A stretch of 64,000 nucleotides of DNA, from assembly GCA_027625915.1 (NCBI GenBank), contig JANTQA010000008.1:12773001-12837000 (forward strand), read 5' to 3'. The position numbers were made by a program, and so were the translations under genes. Under the pieces are notes generated by a model. The model searched no databases. It was given only the letters and a program-made list of their open reading frames with translations, and had not been told where the DNA came from. This document shows, in pieces, positions 34,069 to 46,426 of this stretch (within the stretch, counting starts at the first letter, position 1; each line of letters opens with the position of its first letter). This stretch comes from Anaeramoeba flamelloides. Taxonomy: Eukaryota > Metamonada > Anaeramoebidae.

Positions 34069-37000
34069 TTAAAAATTTATTTTTTTTTTTCGAATTAAAT
34101 ACTCCTTCAGTAATTTATTCATCTGAACTGACTTTATAAACTTTGGGAAAGAATCTGAATTCATCAAATAATAAACCGATTCTTGGGCTTCTTCAAAAAT
34201 ATTATATGTAATATCCGAATTTAATATTCTTTTTTCACATTTTTCCAAGATTTTACCATCAATATTGATCATCCAAGTCGAATCCTTTTTAATAAAGTCA
34301 TCATAAATTTGCCGAGCCTTTTTCAAAATCTCTTCGTTTGTTTTCATTTTTTTATATTTTTTAAATCTTTCAACTTCAAGATAAAATAATAAATTTTCTT
34401 GTCCATAGACTTCAACTAAGAATTCCATAAAGTACTTTCTGGCAACGTTATCTTTGATTAATTCTTCAAAGGTCAAAATGTCTTCGATTAAGCCTTGATT
34501 TTCAATATAGGAGATACTTTGATCAATATTGTTGTCGTTTTCATAATCGTCATCGTTGTCATTCTCGTTGCCGTTGCGGTTATTACTGTCGTTTTCATTA
34601 TTCTCGCTATTCTCGTTATTATTTGAGTTGCTGTTTTCCTTTTTAAATTGGCTGATATTGCTATGGTCCTTATCTTTGTTTTTTTTTCTTTTTCGCAAAA
34701 AGCCTGTTTTCCTTCCCTTTTCCTTGCCCTTTTTAAGATTTTTACTTTTGTTTGGTGAATTCTTTTGATTCCCCCCTTCTTGGTCCTTTTTCAATTTTTC
34801 CAGTTTTTCCTTTAACATGTTAGCATATTGCTTTTGCACTTTTAACCCTTGCTTGATAATTTCCATTTCTTGCTCCTTTTCTTTAAAAATCGTTTGAATC
34901 CGATTTAAATAATTTTCAAAATTAGAGATACCCGATTTCTCTTCAGAGATGAATTGTCCTAAAGCTTCGCACAAATAGGTTCGTACCTTTTCTTTCAATT
35001 CCTGTAATTCTTTGCTTGCCCTTTCGATTTCCCTTTCGTTTATTTCTTCGTTAATCTCCTGATTGATTTCCTTTTTGAATTCTTTTTTTTTCGTCTTTAA
35101 TCTTTCGTTTTCAATTTTTTCTTTAAAAATCGCCTCTTCAATTTCCCATCGTTCTTCTTTCCCATTTTTTCTTAATTTGCTTTCATTTGATTGTAATTCT
35201 TCTAATTGATTTTCTAATTTCGAGATTTGGTTTTCCTTAAGATCTTCAATCCTTTGGTTTTCTTTTTCAATTTTTTTGATTTTTTTTTTTTTTTTCTTTA
35301 TTAACTTGTCAATGGAAATCTTTTTTTGTTCAATATCTGAAATGTTTGTTTTTAAAGATTCTTGGTTCTCGTCTTTTTTTTTCAAAAGAGTTTTGATATT
35401 TTTTATTTCCTTTCCTGTTTCCTCTATTTGTTTTTTATTCTGTTTTTTTGTTTTTTTTAATTGTTTTTTTTCTTCTTCTTCTTTCTTTTTTTCTTGCTCA
35501 ATTGCTTTTTTTATTTCTTCTTCTTCTTCTTCTTCTTCTTCTTCTTCTTTTTGTTTTTCCTTTTCCTTTTCATTTTGATTTTCGTTTTCGTTTTCGTTTT
35601 TGTAATTCTTTTTCTTGTTCACTTTATCTTTTTCCTTTTCTTTCTCTTTTTTTTGATCTTTCTCCTTTTCTTTTTCTTGTTTTTGGTTTTGTTCATTTTG
35701 ATTTTTCATCAGTGCTATTTGATTTTCCTTTTCAATTAATAATTGTTCCAATTTATTAATTAAATTTTTTATTGGTAAATGCTTTTCAAATTCATTATTC
35801 AATTTTCCTCTTAATATCAAAATTATTTGTTGGTTTTTCCAAATGTCTTCTTCTTTCTCTTTTAATTTCAATTGTTGTAATTTGTTTTCTTTTAACTTTT
35901 TATTTAATTTGGTTTTAATTTTGACCATCCAATCAATTTTGGACTGGTTTTTTAAAAATTCTTCTTCTTTTTGAATTGATAATTGTATCGTTTCATTTCG
36001 GTATTTTTCTGCTTTTTGTTTTTCAGTATCTAATAATTCCCTATGGAGATCTATTGATTTTTGAAAGTCAGTTTTTTTTAGATAGATTGATTCTTTTAAT
36101 TTTTTGATTTCTTCTTTTAATAAAAGAGAAATATTATTTTGGATGGATATTTTATTAAGAACATTTACAATTTTTTGTTTTTTCAAATAAATCTCTTTTT
36201 GGTTTTGTTTATTTTTTTCGAATACTTTTTCTTTTTCCTTCTCTTTTTCTTCTTTTTGTTTTTCTTTTGGTTTTTCTTTTGGTTTTTCATTTTCTTTTTC
36301 ATTTTCATTTTCTTTTTCTTTTTCATTTTCTTTTTCTTTTTCATTTTGTTTTTCATATGGTTTTTCTTTTTCTTTTTGTTTTCTTATTTTTGGTTTTCCG
36401 TTTTGTTTTTCATTTTGTTTTGGAAATTGAAAATTGTTTTTGATTGAAGATAGGTTTTGTTTCAAAAGTAATTTAGATTTTTGAAATAATTTGTTTTCTT
36501 TTTCTATTTCGATTAAAAATTGATTGGCAAAAGATTTTAATAAAAGATATTTTTGAGACAATTCAGAATATTGCTGAAATACTTTATTTCGATTAGTACC
36601 TAAATTTAATTCTTTTAAAGAAGATTCCTCAGAGTGTAAAATTTCTGTTAGATTATGTTCTTCGAGAATTAACTTTGTCAAGAATTTTTTATAATTTTGA
36701 TTTTCTTTGGCGATAGTTGCTAAATCGTTTTCTAGTTGGTTGTGATCTTCTTGATGTTTTTTTTGAAGATTATCACAAAACTGTTTTAATTTATTTAATT
36801 TAACAGAAGTTTTTTGGATTTCTTTTTGATGAAATTCTTCAGTCTATTGATTTTTTTGTTAATTTTTTTGTTTTATTTTTTTTGTTGTTTATTAAAAAAA
36901 AAAAAAAAAAAGAAAAATATTTGTTGTTTCATAAGGGTTCAAAGAATTGTGGAATGTTAATTTTGAAACACTTACACTCAATGGATTTATTCTTCGATTG

Positions 37001-37113
37001 CTCAAATTGTTAAATTGCTCTTCAAGATCTTGTAGATTGAATATTGTAAAATCATAAAAAGGATTAATTAAGTCGGATTTTTTTTGATCTTCTTCCAGAA
37101 AACTGTTCATCAT
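34069..37113 (-). CDS. Long coiled-coil protein with C-terminal RGS domain
   Basis: Two exons, 36976-37113 and 34069-36843, are joined by a 132-bp intron (GTAAGTG donor, CAATAG acceptor, phase 0), giving about 970 residues. The start MMNSFLEEDQKK is preceded by stops. Residues 50 to about 720 are one long, highly charged coiled coil interrupted by low-complexity KE/NE/EEE runs. An Asn/Asp-rich linker follows. The RGS domain is at about residues 836-955 (LTFEELIKDNVARKYFMEFL, ENLLFYLEVERFKKY, ARQIYDDFI, ITYNIFEEAQESVYYLM, SFPKFIKS). RGS domains speed GTP hydrolysis by heterotrimeric G-alpha subunits; the coiled coil probably dimerises or anchors the protein. The key Asn of the E-N-L-L-F-Y-L signature is kept, so it looks functional. 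The hexameric codon repeats (GAAAAA, GAAAAT) are prone to slippage and will vary between strains. Confidence 0.9.
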
Positions 37114-38445
37114 TTAAAGCTTTGAAGATTCTTTTTGGAACAAAATATTGACCAAAGAATCCAAATTAATTGCTTATAAAAAGAAAGAAAATGTTTAAAA
37201 AAAAATGATAATTTTTTGGGTTTTGAATATTTGTTAGAACAAGGCAGAAAATGAGTTTTTAGTGAGGAAATAAGGTATTAGGAGAATAAAATTTAAGAGT
37301 AACTTTAAATAGGGTGAAAATTGAATAATAATAGACTTAAAGTTTGTTTTCGAAATTACATTCATTTTTTTGGATATTCGCCAATTGATCTTGATAATAC
37401 AAGGAAAAACTTTTTTGACTAAAGTTAGATCAAGTGAAAGTTAACTTTAAACTTTTTGGTAGTCTCCTAGAGAATCCTAGAACAATCTTTTTGATATTTT
37501 GTCTTTCTCTATTCTTTTTAGTATACATCGTACTTGTTGAAAAATAATTTCTTTTTATTTTAATTTCACATATAAAATAATATACAAAAATAGAATATTG
37601 TTCAATTGAATTCAATTATCAACTTTAGAAAATGTTTAATAGTTTATCACTTTTTCCTTTCTTAACATTCTATTGTGATAGTAATTTTATGTTTTAAAAA
37701 TAAATTCATATAAATTATTTTTTTGTAGACACAATAAATGAAAAAAAGCAAAGAAACAATGTAAAGATCAATAAATAAAACTACTTTTTGATCAAATTGA
37801 AACTGTAATAGAAAAATGAAATTGTTAATTTCTGTTATTACACTCTTATTCTAACTGAACTTATTCCAATATTTAAACGAGAAAATATTCGAGATATAAA
37901 AAGAGAGAGAGATTATCAACAATCTTAAGACCTATCGATTTCTGTATTTAAATATTTATGAGACATTTTGAATTTAAACTTTTTTTAAATCAAAACGATT
38001 AAGCCGGGAAAATGTATTAACTGGATAAAGTTAAAAATATAGAATATATTTAATGATTTGTAGTATTGTTCGTTTTTTCTTGTTTGTTATATCTAAAAAG
38101 ATAATCAGCTGAGAGTAAATGGCTTTTCCAAGATTGATTATTATTGTCTTTTTAAAGGCATGATCAATCTATCAACTAAAAAACAACCAAAAATACAAAT
38201 ATTTTTTGATCTCATAATTGATTTAATTTCTTTCTTTAGATTCATTTTTAAAAATCATTAGTATTTCTGAAACAGTATAGCCTTTGAAAATACTTATAAA
38301 AACTGAATAACAAAATTAACAAAATTTAATAGATTTAATATATTAAAAAATAATAACATCGGTAATATTATTTTTAAAAAAGACACCATAACTTTATTAA
38401 TCCTAGTGGAGAATAAAAAAAAAAATACCGAAACCTTTTAATAAA
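37114..38445. other. AT-rich spacer 5' of the RGS gene
   Basis: No gene or repeat recognised. It contains the upstream region of the minus-strand RGS gene. Confidence 0.45.
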
Positions 38446-38449
38446 TTTA

Positions 38450-38890
38450 GGAATTTGGTGGGCATCGGAAATTGTCTCAAGTTCTGCTGGGTGCTGTGAA
38501 GTGGCTAGGTTTTCTTGAACTTTTTTTTTTTTTTTTTGTGATATTTGTTAAATATATTGCTTTACGTTAGGTTTTTTTGAGTTTTCTATTTATTTTTGAA
38601 GTTTTCTAGTTTTTTTTTTTTTACTTTTTGAAATAAACAGAAAATTTTATAAATTTTCAGTTTATTTCAAAAAGCAAAAAAAATCTAAGGTCAATCGATT
38701 AATTTTCAAAATAAATAGAAAACTCAAAAAAACCTAACAAAAATCAATAAATTTCCCAATAATATAGAAAACCTCAAAAAACCTAGAACACTTCACAAAA
38801 AAAAAAAAAACTCAAAAACCCAAGAAAACCTATTGATTTTCCAAATAAAAAGAAAACTCAAGAAAACCTAACAACAAATAAGATGGGTTC
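38450..38890. repeat. Nested-hairpin array, locus 3
   Basis: The central hairpin (about 38610-38685) has stems TTTTTGAAATAAACAGAAAA and TTTTCAGTTTATTTCAAAAA. It is enclosed by outer arms CGTTAGGTTTTTTTGAGTTT and AAACTCAAAAAAACCTAACA, with TTTTCTATTTATTTT between. Further AAAACCTA and AAAACTCA units extend to 38875. The left edge carries the GC-richer block GGTGCTGTGAAGTGGCTAGG. Confidence 0.75.
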
Positions 38891-39062
38891 GTAATTCCTC
38901 CTTGAATTATAATTATAAAAAATTAATTTTTATTTTGAAGATATCTGTATCTTGATTAAATTATTATTCTCGAATTCAAAATATGTGTCTATATGTAAAA
39001 ATTTCTTAAATTATAAATTGAAACTAATAGTTAGTACAAATATGAATATTAATCTCAGAATT

Positions 39063-39312
39063 TAAAGCCCTAGTTCTAATATAAAAACCAAAAATATCCA
39101 TTTTTTTTTTTTTTTTTTTTTTATCTATATCCTTTTTCAAAAAAAACCATAAAAAAAAGGAAGCCTGAAATATAAAAATGATTACTATTCTAACTTATCC
39201 AAACACTTGGTCCAAAACTATAACTTAAAGATATTCCAAAAAAGTTTATTTAAAAAAAATGAAAAAAAAAAAAAAGGTCATTTTTTTGCTTTTATACAGG
39301 GACTAGGGATTT
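39063..39312. mobile_element. N1 miniature inverted-repeat element, copy 2
   Basis: Same family as 32566-32798. The left end is CCCTAGTTCTAATATAAAAA and the right end TTTTATACAGGGACTAGGG. The interior shares CATTTTT runs and AAATATAAAAATGATTACTA (compare the reverse strand of copy 1). The left terminal repeat is more worn than the right one. Confidence 0.7.
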
Positions 39313-39362
39313 ACGATTTATTTTGAATAAATATGAACCTTAAAATCCTAAATAATTAAACT

Positions 39363-39519
39363 TACAGTCCTGTGCCATTTTAAGGCACATGAAAAATCAA
39401 TATATAAGGCACAAAATTTAGTTCACTTGAAGGCACAAATTTTTGGTTTGAGGCACTTTCCCAATTTCAAGATATAATTTCACCTAATAATTACAGAGTT
39501 AGTTTGAGTGTTTTCTTCA

Positions 39520-39550
<31 letters not shown>

Positions 39551-39692
39551 ATTACATTATGAGTAATCTTGGAAATTTACACAGAAAAATTGTGACTTAT
39601 TTTGACCACTTTGATTTTGTGCCTTAAAGTGAACTAAATTTTGTGCCTTATTACTTGATTTTTCCTGTACCTTAAAAGAGCACAGGACTGTA
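39363..39692. mobile_element. Tc1/mariner-type miniature element M1 with TA target duplication
   Basis: A 326-bp element runs from CAGTCCTGTGCC to GGACTG, flanked by TA on both sides (39363-39364, 39691-39692). The roughly 75-bp terminal inverted repeats contain GGCACA words and TAGTTCACTT/AAGTGAACTA. The centre is a (TA)n run. CAGT ends plus a TA duplication are the established signature of the Tc1/mariner superfamily. No transposase is inside. Confidence 0.85.
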
Positions 39693-40980
39693 TAAATTTA
39701 ATCTGAATTAGAATAAAAAATTCTAAATATCTCCTCTTAATTTTGAAGAGAATAATGAATATCAACGGAATAGTTTATTAAAATTTGAAACGGATTATTT
39801 CCAAAGATCGAGTAAATTATTCTATAAAAGTAAAGATTTTTAGTTCATAATATGGATAGTTTTTGTTGCGTTTTTGAGTTCACTTTTTTTAAAACAAAGT
39901 TTTGAAAATATCCAAAAGTTTTTATAAGGTCTAACAAAATTAGATATTTTTATTGATGAAAATTCAAAAAAATATTTATTAATCAAAAATATGTTGCAAA
40001 TTTTCAGAATTACAAGACAAAAAGTAAAATTTATTTAATTTCCCTCTTACTTATCTTACTTTCTACTTTATCCTGGAATATATTTATACCATTATTCAAC
40101 AACGCTGTAATATTTTAATATGAAGTGGAGAAGTTGTGTTGAAAGATTATTTAACTAGTTGAATGTGTTTGAGGTAAATTTTTAATTTAGATGACATAAT
40201 AGTTTTTACTAATATTACCAAAATTCGATCAAAAAAAAAAAAAATCCGAACCCTTAATTCATAAATTGTAACCAGATTTCTTGACTAGCCATTCTTTTGA
40301 TTCAATAAATATATTTTTGGTCATAAACTAATCTTCACTGACCATAAAAGTCAGATTGTCCGAAAATATATTTAAACATGTGTTTTTGTCCATTTTCGAA
40401 ATATTCTTTAAAGTGAAAATAATTACATCCTTACTTGTAAGATTTTGAATGATATAAATCGATATGAACTAAAAAGTTTTTTGATATTATTAAGGATTTG
40501 CCTGTTTTTAAAATTTAAATTTGAAAAATTTTGCACCAATTTTCTTTTTTAAATTTTTCAGAAATCTTCGTTTTATTGAGGATTCTTAGTTCATCCAAAA
40601 TTTAGCAGTACAAACAAAAAAATAGAGATTACGAATTACAAACTTTTTGTTTCCAAGTTTTTATTGTTTAAATTAAAAAAAGAAGAAAAATCAGGAAAAT
40701 GAAGTGAAAATTTTTTCCCATTAATAATTCAAACACCATCATCATTTAAAAAAAGGCTAAAAAAGATTGGTTGTTTGCAAATTGGTGATAGTGGTGACTT
40801 TAATTGGAAATACAAAAGTCAAGTAAAAAAGAAAAACGTAAAGTTCTTGAAAAAATTTATTGTTTCTTTTTATTTGTAAAAAAAATGAAAAACAAATCAA
40901 TAAAGTTGTTTGTTTCATGTAAGTGTTGTTTTTATTAGAAGGCAAATAACCCAAAATAAAGAAATAAACTCATGTCAAAT
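39693..40980. other. AT-rich spacer with an R600-like fragment
   Basis: No gene recognised. At about 40695-40745 the words AATGAAGTGAAAATT and TTAATAATTCAAACACCAT resemble the middle of the R600 repeat, so a worn fragment of it probably lies just 3' of the Rac gene. Confidence 0.4.
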
Positions 40981-41831
40981 TTAAAGGATCGAGCACCCAC
41001 CTTTTCCGGGGGGCTTCAATGGCTTTCTAGGTTTTATGACACATGCAATAGCTTCATCAAAGGCTCCTTTTAGGTTTTCTTGTGTGAGGGCGCTTAATTC
41101 TTGGTAGCCAACAGCACCAATTTCAGATGCAAATTGGATTCCTTGTTCTGTGGTAATTGGGGTGATTCCATTTTTTTTTAAATATTCTGTATCCTGACGG
41201 AGATCAATCTTACTGCCAACTATAATAATTGGCGACCTTGGGCAATGGTGTTTGACCTCAACAAGCCACTTTATTTTGAAAAACAAAAGGAAAAAAAAAA
41301 AATATTAGTAACCAATTAGAGGAAAAGGTTGGATTTGACTAGAAGCAAAAACAAGATACTTTTCTTTTATTTTGTCTATTGAGAAACAAAAGTAGAATTA
41401 CAAACCTTCGTTTTGATATTTTCCATTGAAGTAGGTTGAACAACAGAAAACATTAACAAAAATACATCAGATCCAGGATAGGAAAGTGGCCTTAGTCGAT
41501 CATAATCTTCCTGTCCAGCTTTTTTATTTTAATATCAAATTTTTTTGGAATGAAAAGATATTTTACGGTAGGAGTAACAGTTTTGAATGAGAGAAATGTC
41601 ATTTTTTGAGTTAAACAAGAAAGATAGAATTAGAAAAGTGTTAGTGATACCTGTGTCCCATAAAGACAACAAAACTGTTTGACCGTTTACTGAAACGTTT
41701 GTTGAATAATTATCAAACACTGTTGGAACATATTCTTTCGGAAATTCGTTTTTTGAATAGCTCATAAGTGTACAAGTTTTTCCAACAGCCCCGTCGCCAA
41801 CAACAACAAGTTTTATTTCTCTTTTGCTCAT
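40981..41831 (-). CDS. Rac-type Rho-family GTPase
   Basis: Exons 41651-41831, 41406-41518 and 40981-41268 give 193 residues, the usual Rac length. Seen: P-loop GDGAVGKT (residues 12-19), switch [11 protein letters not shown], switch [20 protein letters not shown] split by the first intron, [18 protein letters not shown] for guanine recognition (SKID where Rac1 has TKLD), the SALTQ loop, and a basic tail ending in the CaaX box CSIL. The terminal Leu predicts geranylgeranylation and membrane attachment. Rac proteins drive actin assembly through PAK, WAVE and similar effectors. Start: ATG at 41831-41829 gives the normal [12 protein letters not shown]; an upstream in-frame ATG at 41897 would add a hydrophobic leader foreign to the family. 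Both introns end in AAAG. Introns are 132 and 137 bp. Confidence 0.95.
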
Positions 41832-43080
41832 ATCGTTTTGATGGTTAACAAATTGTTTTAAAAAAAAAAAAAGTAAAAAATGAAATAAAAAATGCAAAAG
41901 AAGAAATTATAATGAAATCTGAATAATTCCTGTCAACTCTTTTATTGGTACAGTGATCTCACTAAAAATCTAAAGTTGCGAATTAAAATAATCTATTCTT
42001 TTTAAAAAAAATATTTGAGGTGTGATCAATTTATGTTGATCAAAATAATACTTTCCCAATGGCTCTAATCAGTGTTTCAAAATATAGTCCATGCTTTTTT
42101 TTCCTTCCTATTCCAATGTAACATCCTGTTCACTACCCAATAGTATACCTAATTTCAAATTAATTTTGAAAATAAACCCCTTGATATTTTCAGTAAAATT
42201 TAAATTAAGGGTCGAAGCATTACGGTTAAAAATAATTTTCTGATATAAACTAAAAAAATTTTTCGATTTTTCTGAGTGCTTAATACCATCAAAAACCAAT
42301 CTAACCTTAGATGTAAAACCAATCTCGTAAAAATCAACAATCAAAAAAGATTAATTATTAAAAAAAAAAACAAAGATGGAGACTCAATTTCCAATTAGAA
42401 TGGTTTTGATTTATCTTTTTGAAAACAACTGTGTTAATTTTGAAGTGCTGTCTATGGCACTTTTTGAGATCTCGAAGATATGTTTTTTTCAGTTTTTTCT
42501 ATTCTTGAATGTGCAATTTTTATCCTAAAGAATGTTACAAAATCCCTCCTTTGTCAAATATATAGTTTTACAATATAACCACAAATTAGAATACATTGTT
42601 TGTGAGCTAAAAAAACGCTATTGGTTTTAAATTGAAGAAATTTAACCTGTTGGAAATTTCACAAAAGAGGCAAGTTATTTTTTTTTTAAATTTTGATTTT
42701 TTGGAATTGAGAATGCTTTTTAAACTTTTTTTTTTTGAATTGAATTTTTTTCCAATGAGATTTTTTGTTTATTATTTGAAAATTGTCAATCAAAAGAAGG
42801 GCAATTTACAATACCATTTTCAATTTTAAGTCAACTGTTTGTTATGGGGTAAATCTACGGCAAATGATAGACACTTAAGGATAACAATTTGTTCAAATTT
42901 TTTCATGATTTTACATGAAATTTATCGTTTTATTATCGATAAAATTTAATCTTCACAATTAACTACTAAATGTGAATCTTAATCAATTTAGAGAAAACTT
43001 AATAATCAATAGTTTGGAATGGAAAGGTCAAGAATATTTAAAAATTATTAGATATAACAACAATATAAATAAACAGTCAT
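41832..43080. other. AT-rich spacer upstream of the Rac gene
   Basis: No gene recognised. A 78-codon minus-strand frame at 42108-42344 has no family resemblance and no splice signals, so I treat it as chance. Confidence 0.45.
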
Positions 43081-43084
43081 ATTA

Positions 43085-44080
43085 TAAAGTGTTGTCAAGT
43101 GTCATAGAGTACCTAGCTTTTCCACAATTCAAAAGAAAAGAGTAAAAATTTTGATTCTACTCAATTATTTTGAACTGTTGAAAGCTAAAGTTGTTTTTTT
43201 TTTTTTTTCTGAAATTTAATTTCCATTTCTCGAATTCAAAAAAACCTAACGACAAAAAAAACTTAAAATGGAAGGGTTCTACTCCCGTCTTAAAACTAAA
43301 GAAATTTCACAAATTATTTAATTAGATATTCTTATGTTTATGATCGAAATAAAAATAAAAAAAAAATTGTAATTTATACCTGAAAATATTTAAACCATTT
43401 ATATAAGATGAAGATATCGATCATTTTTAATGGGAATGGTGTCTTTTTTTTTTTTTTTTATTAAAGAAATAAACATAAAATTAAATAAATTTACGGTTAA
43501 TTTCTTAAATTAAAAAAAACATAACGACACCCAGACTATGAAGAAAATCAAAGAACATGGATGAATGCAAAGTAATAATATATTATAAAAATAATATCTT
43601 AGATATTACCAAAATAAAGAATCACTATTTATCTTGTCATTAGTAAATGATAAAGAAAATTGTGTTTATTTATTGAAATTTTGAAATAAAAATTTAGAAA
43701 TTATTGAAATTGTCTGTAGACTGTCACTGGGTTCCGTTAAGCGTTGATGAGTAAAATTGAGTGCCTAGAGGCACTTTTCTTGAGGTTTTCTGTTAGTTTT
43801 TTTTAAGTGTTCTAGGTTTTTTTGAGTTTTCTATTTTATTTGTGAAGTGTTCTAGGTATTTTTTTACATTTTAAAATAAACCGAAAATTTATTAAAATTT
43901 TCTGTTTATTACAAAAATTTAAAAAAAACCTAGCGAAAATCTATTGATTTTTCAAATAAACAGAATACTAAAAAAAAGCTAACGGCGGTTTTTTTTAATT
44001 TAAAAGAATTGAGTTAAATCTTTTGATTTTACTCCTTTCTTTTGAATTCTGGAAAAACTAACTTCTAAACAGAGGTTTTT
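43085..44080. repeat. Nested-hairpin arrays, locus 4 (three clusters)
   Basis: Cluster a (43085-43270): a GTGTCATAGAGTACCTAG block followed by a hairpin with stems AGCTTTTCCACAATTCAAAA and TTTTGAACTGTTGAAAGCT. Cluster b (43440-43530): a worn AAGAAATAAAC...GGTTAATTTCTT hairpin. Cluster c (43735-44070): a GAGTGCCTAGAGGCACTTTT block, then GTGTTCTAGGTTTTTTTGAG and TTTGTGAAGTGTTCTAGG units. A hairpin follows with stems TTAAAATAAACCGAAAATTT and AAATTTTCTGTTTATT. The TTTAAAAGAATTGAG.../CTTTTGAATTC hairpin closes the cluster. All lie between the Rac start and the RPT3 stop. Confidence 0.7.
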
Positions 44081-44264
44081 AATTTCGGGCCTTGAAAATA
44101 AAAAAAAAACAAGGTTGATTTTTAAAAGGAAAATAACATTTAAAAATTATCATACTAACAAAAGCTAAAAAGAAATATAATAAAAATTTAAAATCAATGT
44201 ATCACCCAAATCCCTAAAAATTGAAAAGAAATTTTTTTATTGTTTTAAATTTTTAACAAAAAAA

Positions 44265-44316
44265 GCAAAAGCAAAAGCAAAAGCAAAAGCAAAAGCAAAA
44301 GCAAAAGCAAAAGCAA
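44265..44316 (+). repeat. (GCAAAA)n hexanucleotide microsatellite
   Basis: Nearly nine perfect copies of GCAAAA lie about 190 bp past the RPT3 stop codon. The period of six matches the dipeptide-coding repeats in the genes of this window. Confidence 0.95.
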
Positions 44317-44503
44317 GGTGTTATATATAAGTTGAAGATATCTGAAAGGTAAATTATGATAAAATATAAAAATATATTTGAAATGAAATGGGTGAAGAAT
44401 AAAAATATTAAGAAGAAAGCAATGTGTAAGGATCTAAAATAAAAATAATAAATCGTTAATAAAATAATAAAACGATCTAATTAGTAAACTAAATTGTGGC
44501 AGA

Positions 44504-46426
<1,923 letters not shown>

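Noticed and set aside
35276-35759. Long plus-strand Phe/Leu/Ser-rich open frames (also at 1015-1602 and 36139-36447)
   Set aside because: They are the antisense of Lys/Glu codon runs in the RGS gene and the left-edge gene. No starts, domains or splice sites support them.
41832-41897. Upstream in-frame ATG of the Rac gene giving a 22-residue leader
   Set aside because: Rho-family GTPases start directly before the first beta strand. The leader is Phe/Leu-rich and looks like translated A/T spacer.
42108-42344. 78-codon minus-strand frame between Rac and the hairpin cluster
   Set aside because: Peptide without family resemblance, no splice or composition support; chance is likely.
44265-44316. 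Regular short repeats as a possible CRISPR-like array
   Set aside because: Perfect tandem hexamers without spacers in a eukaryotic setting; a simple microsatellite.
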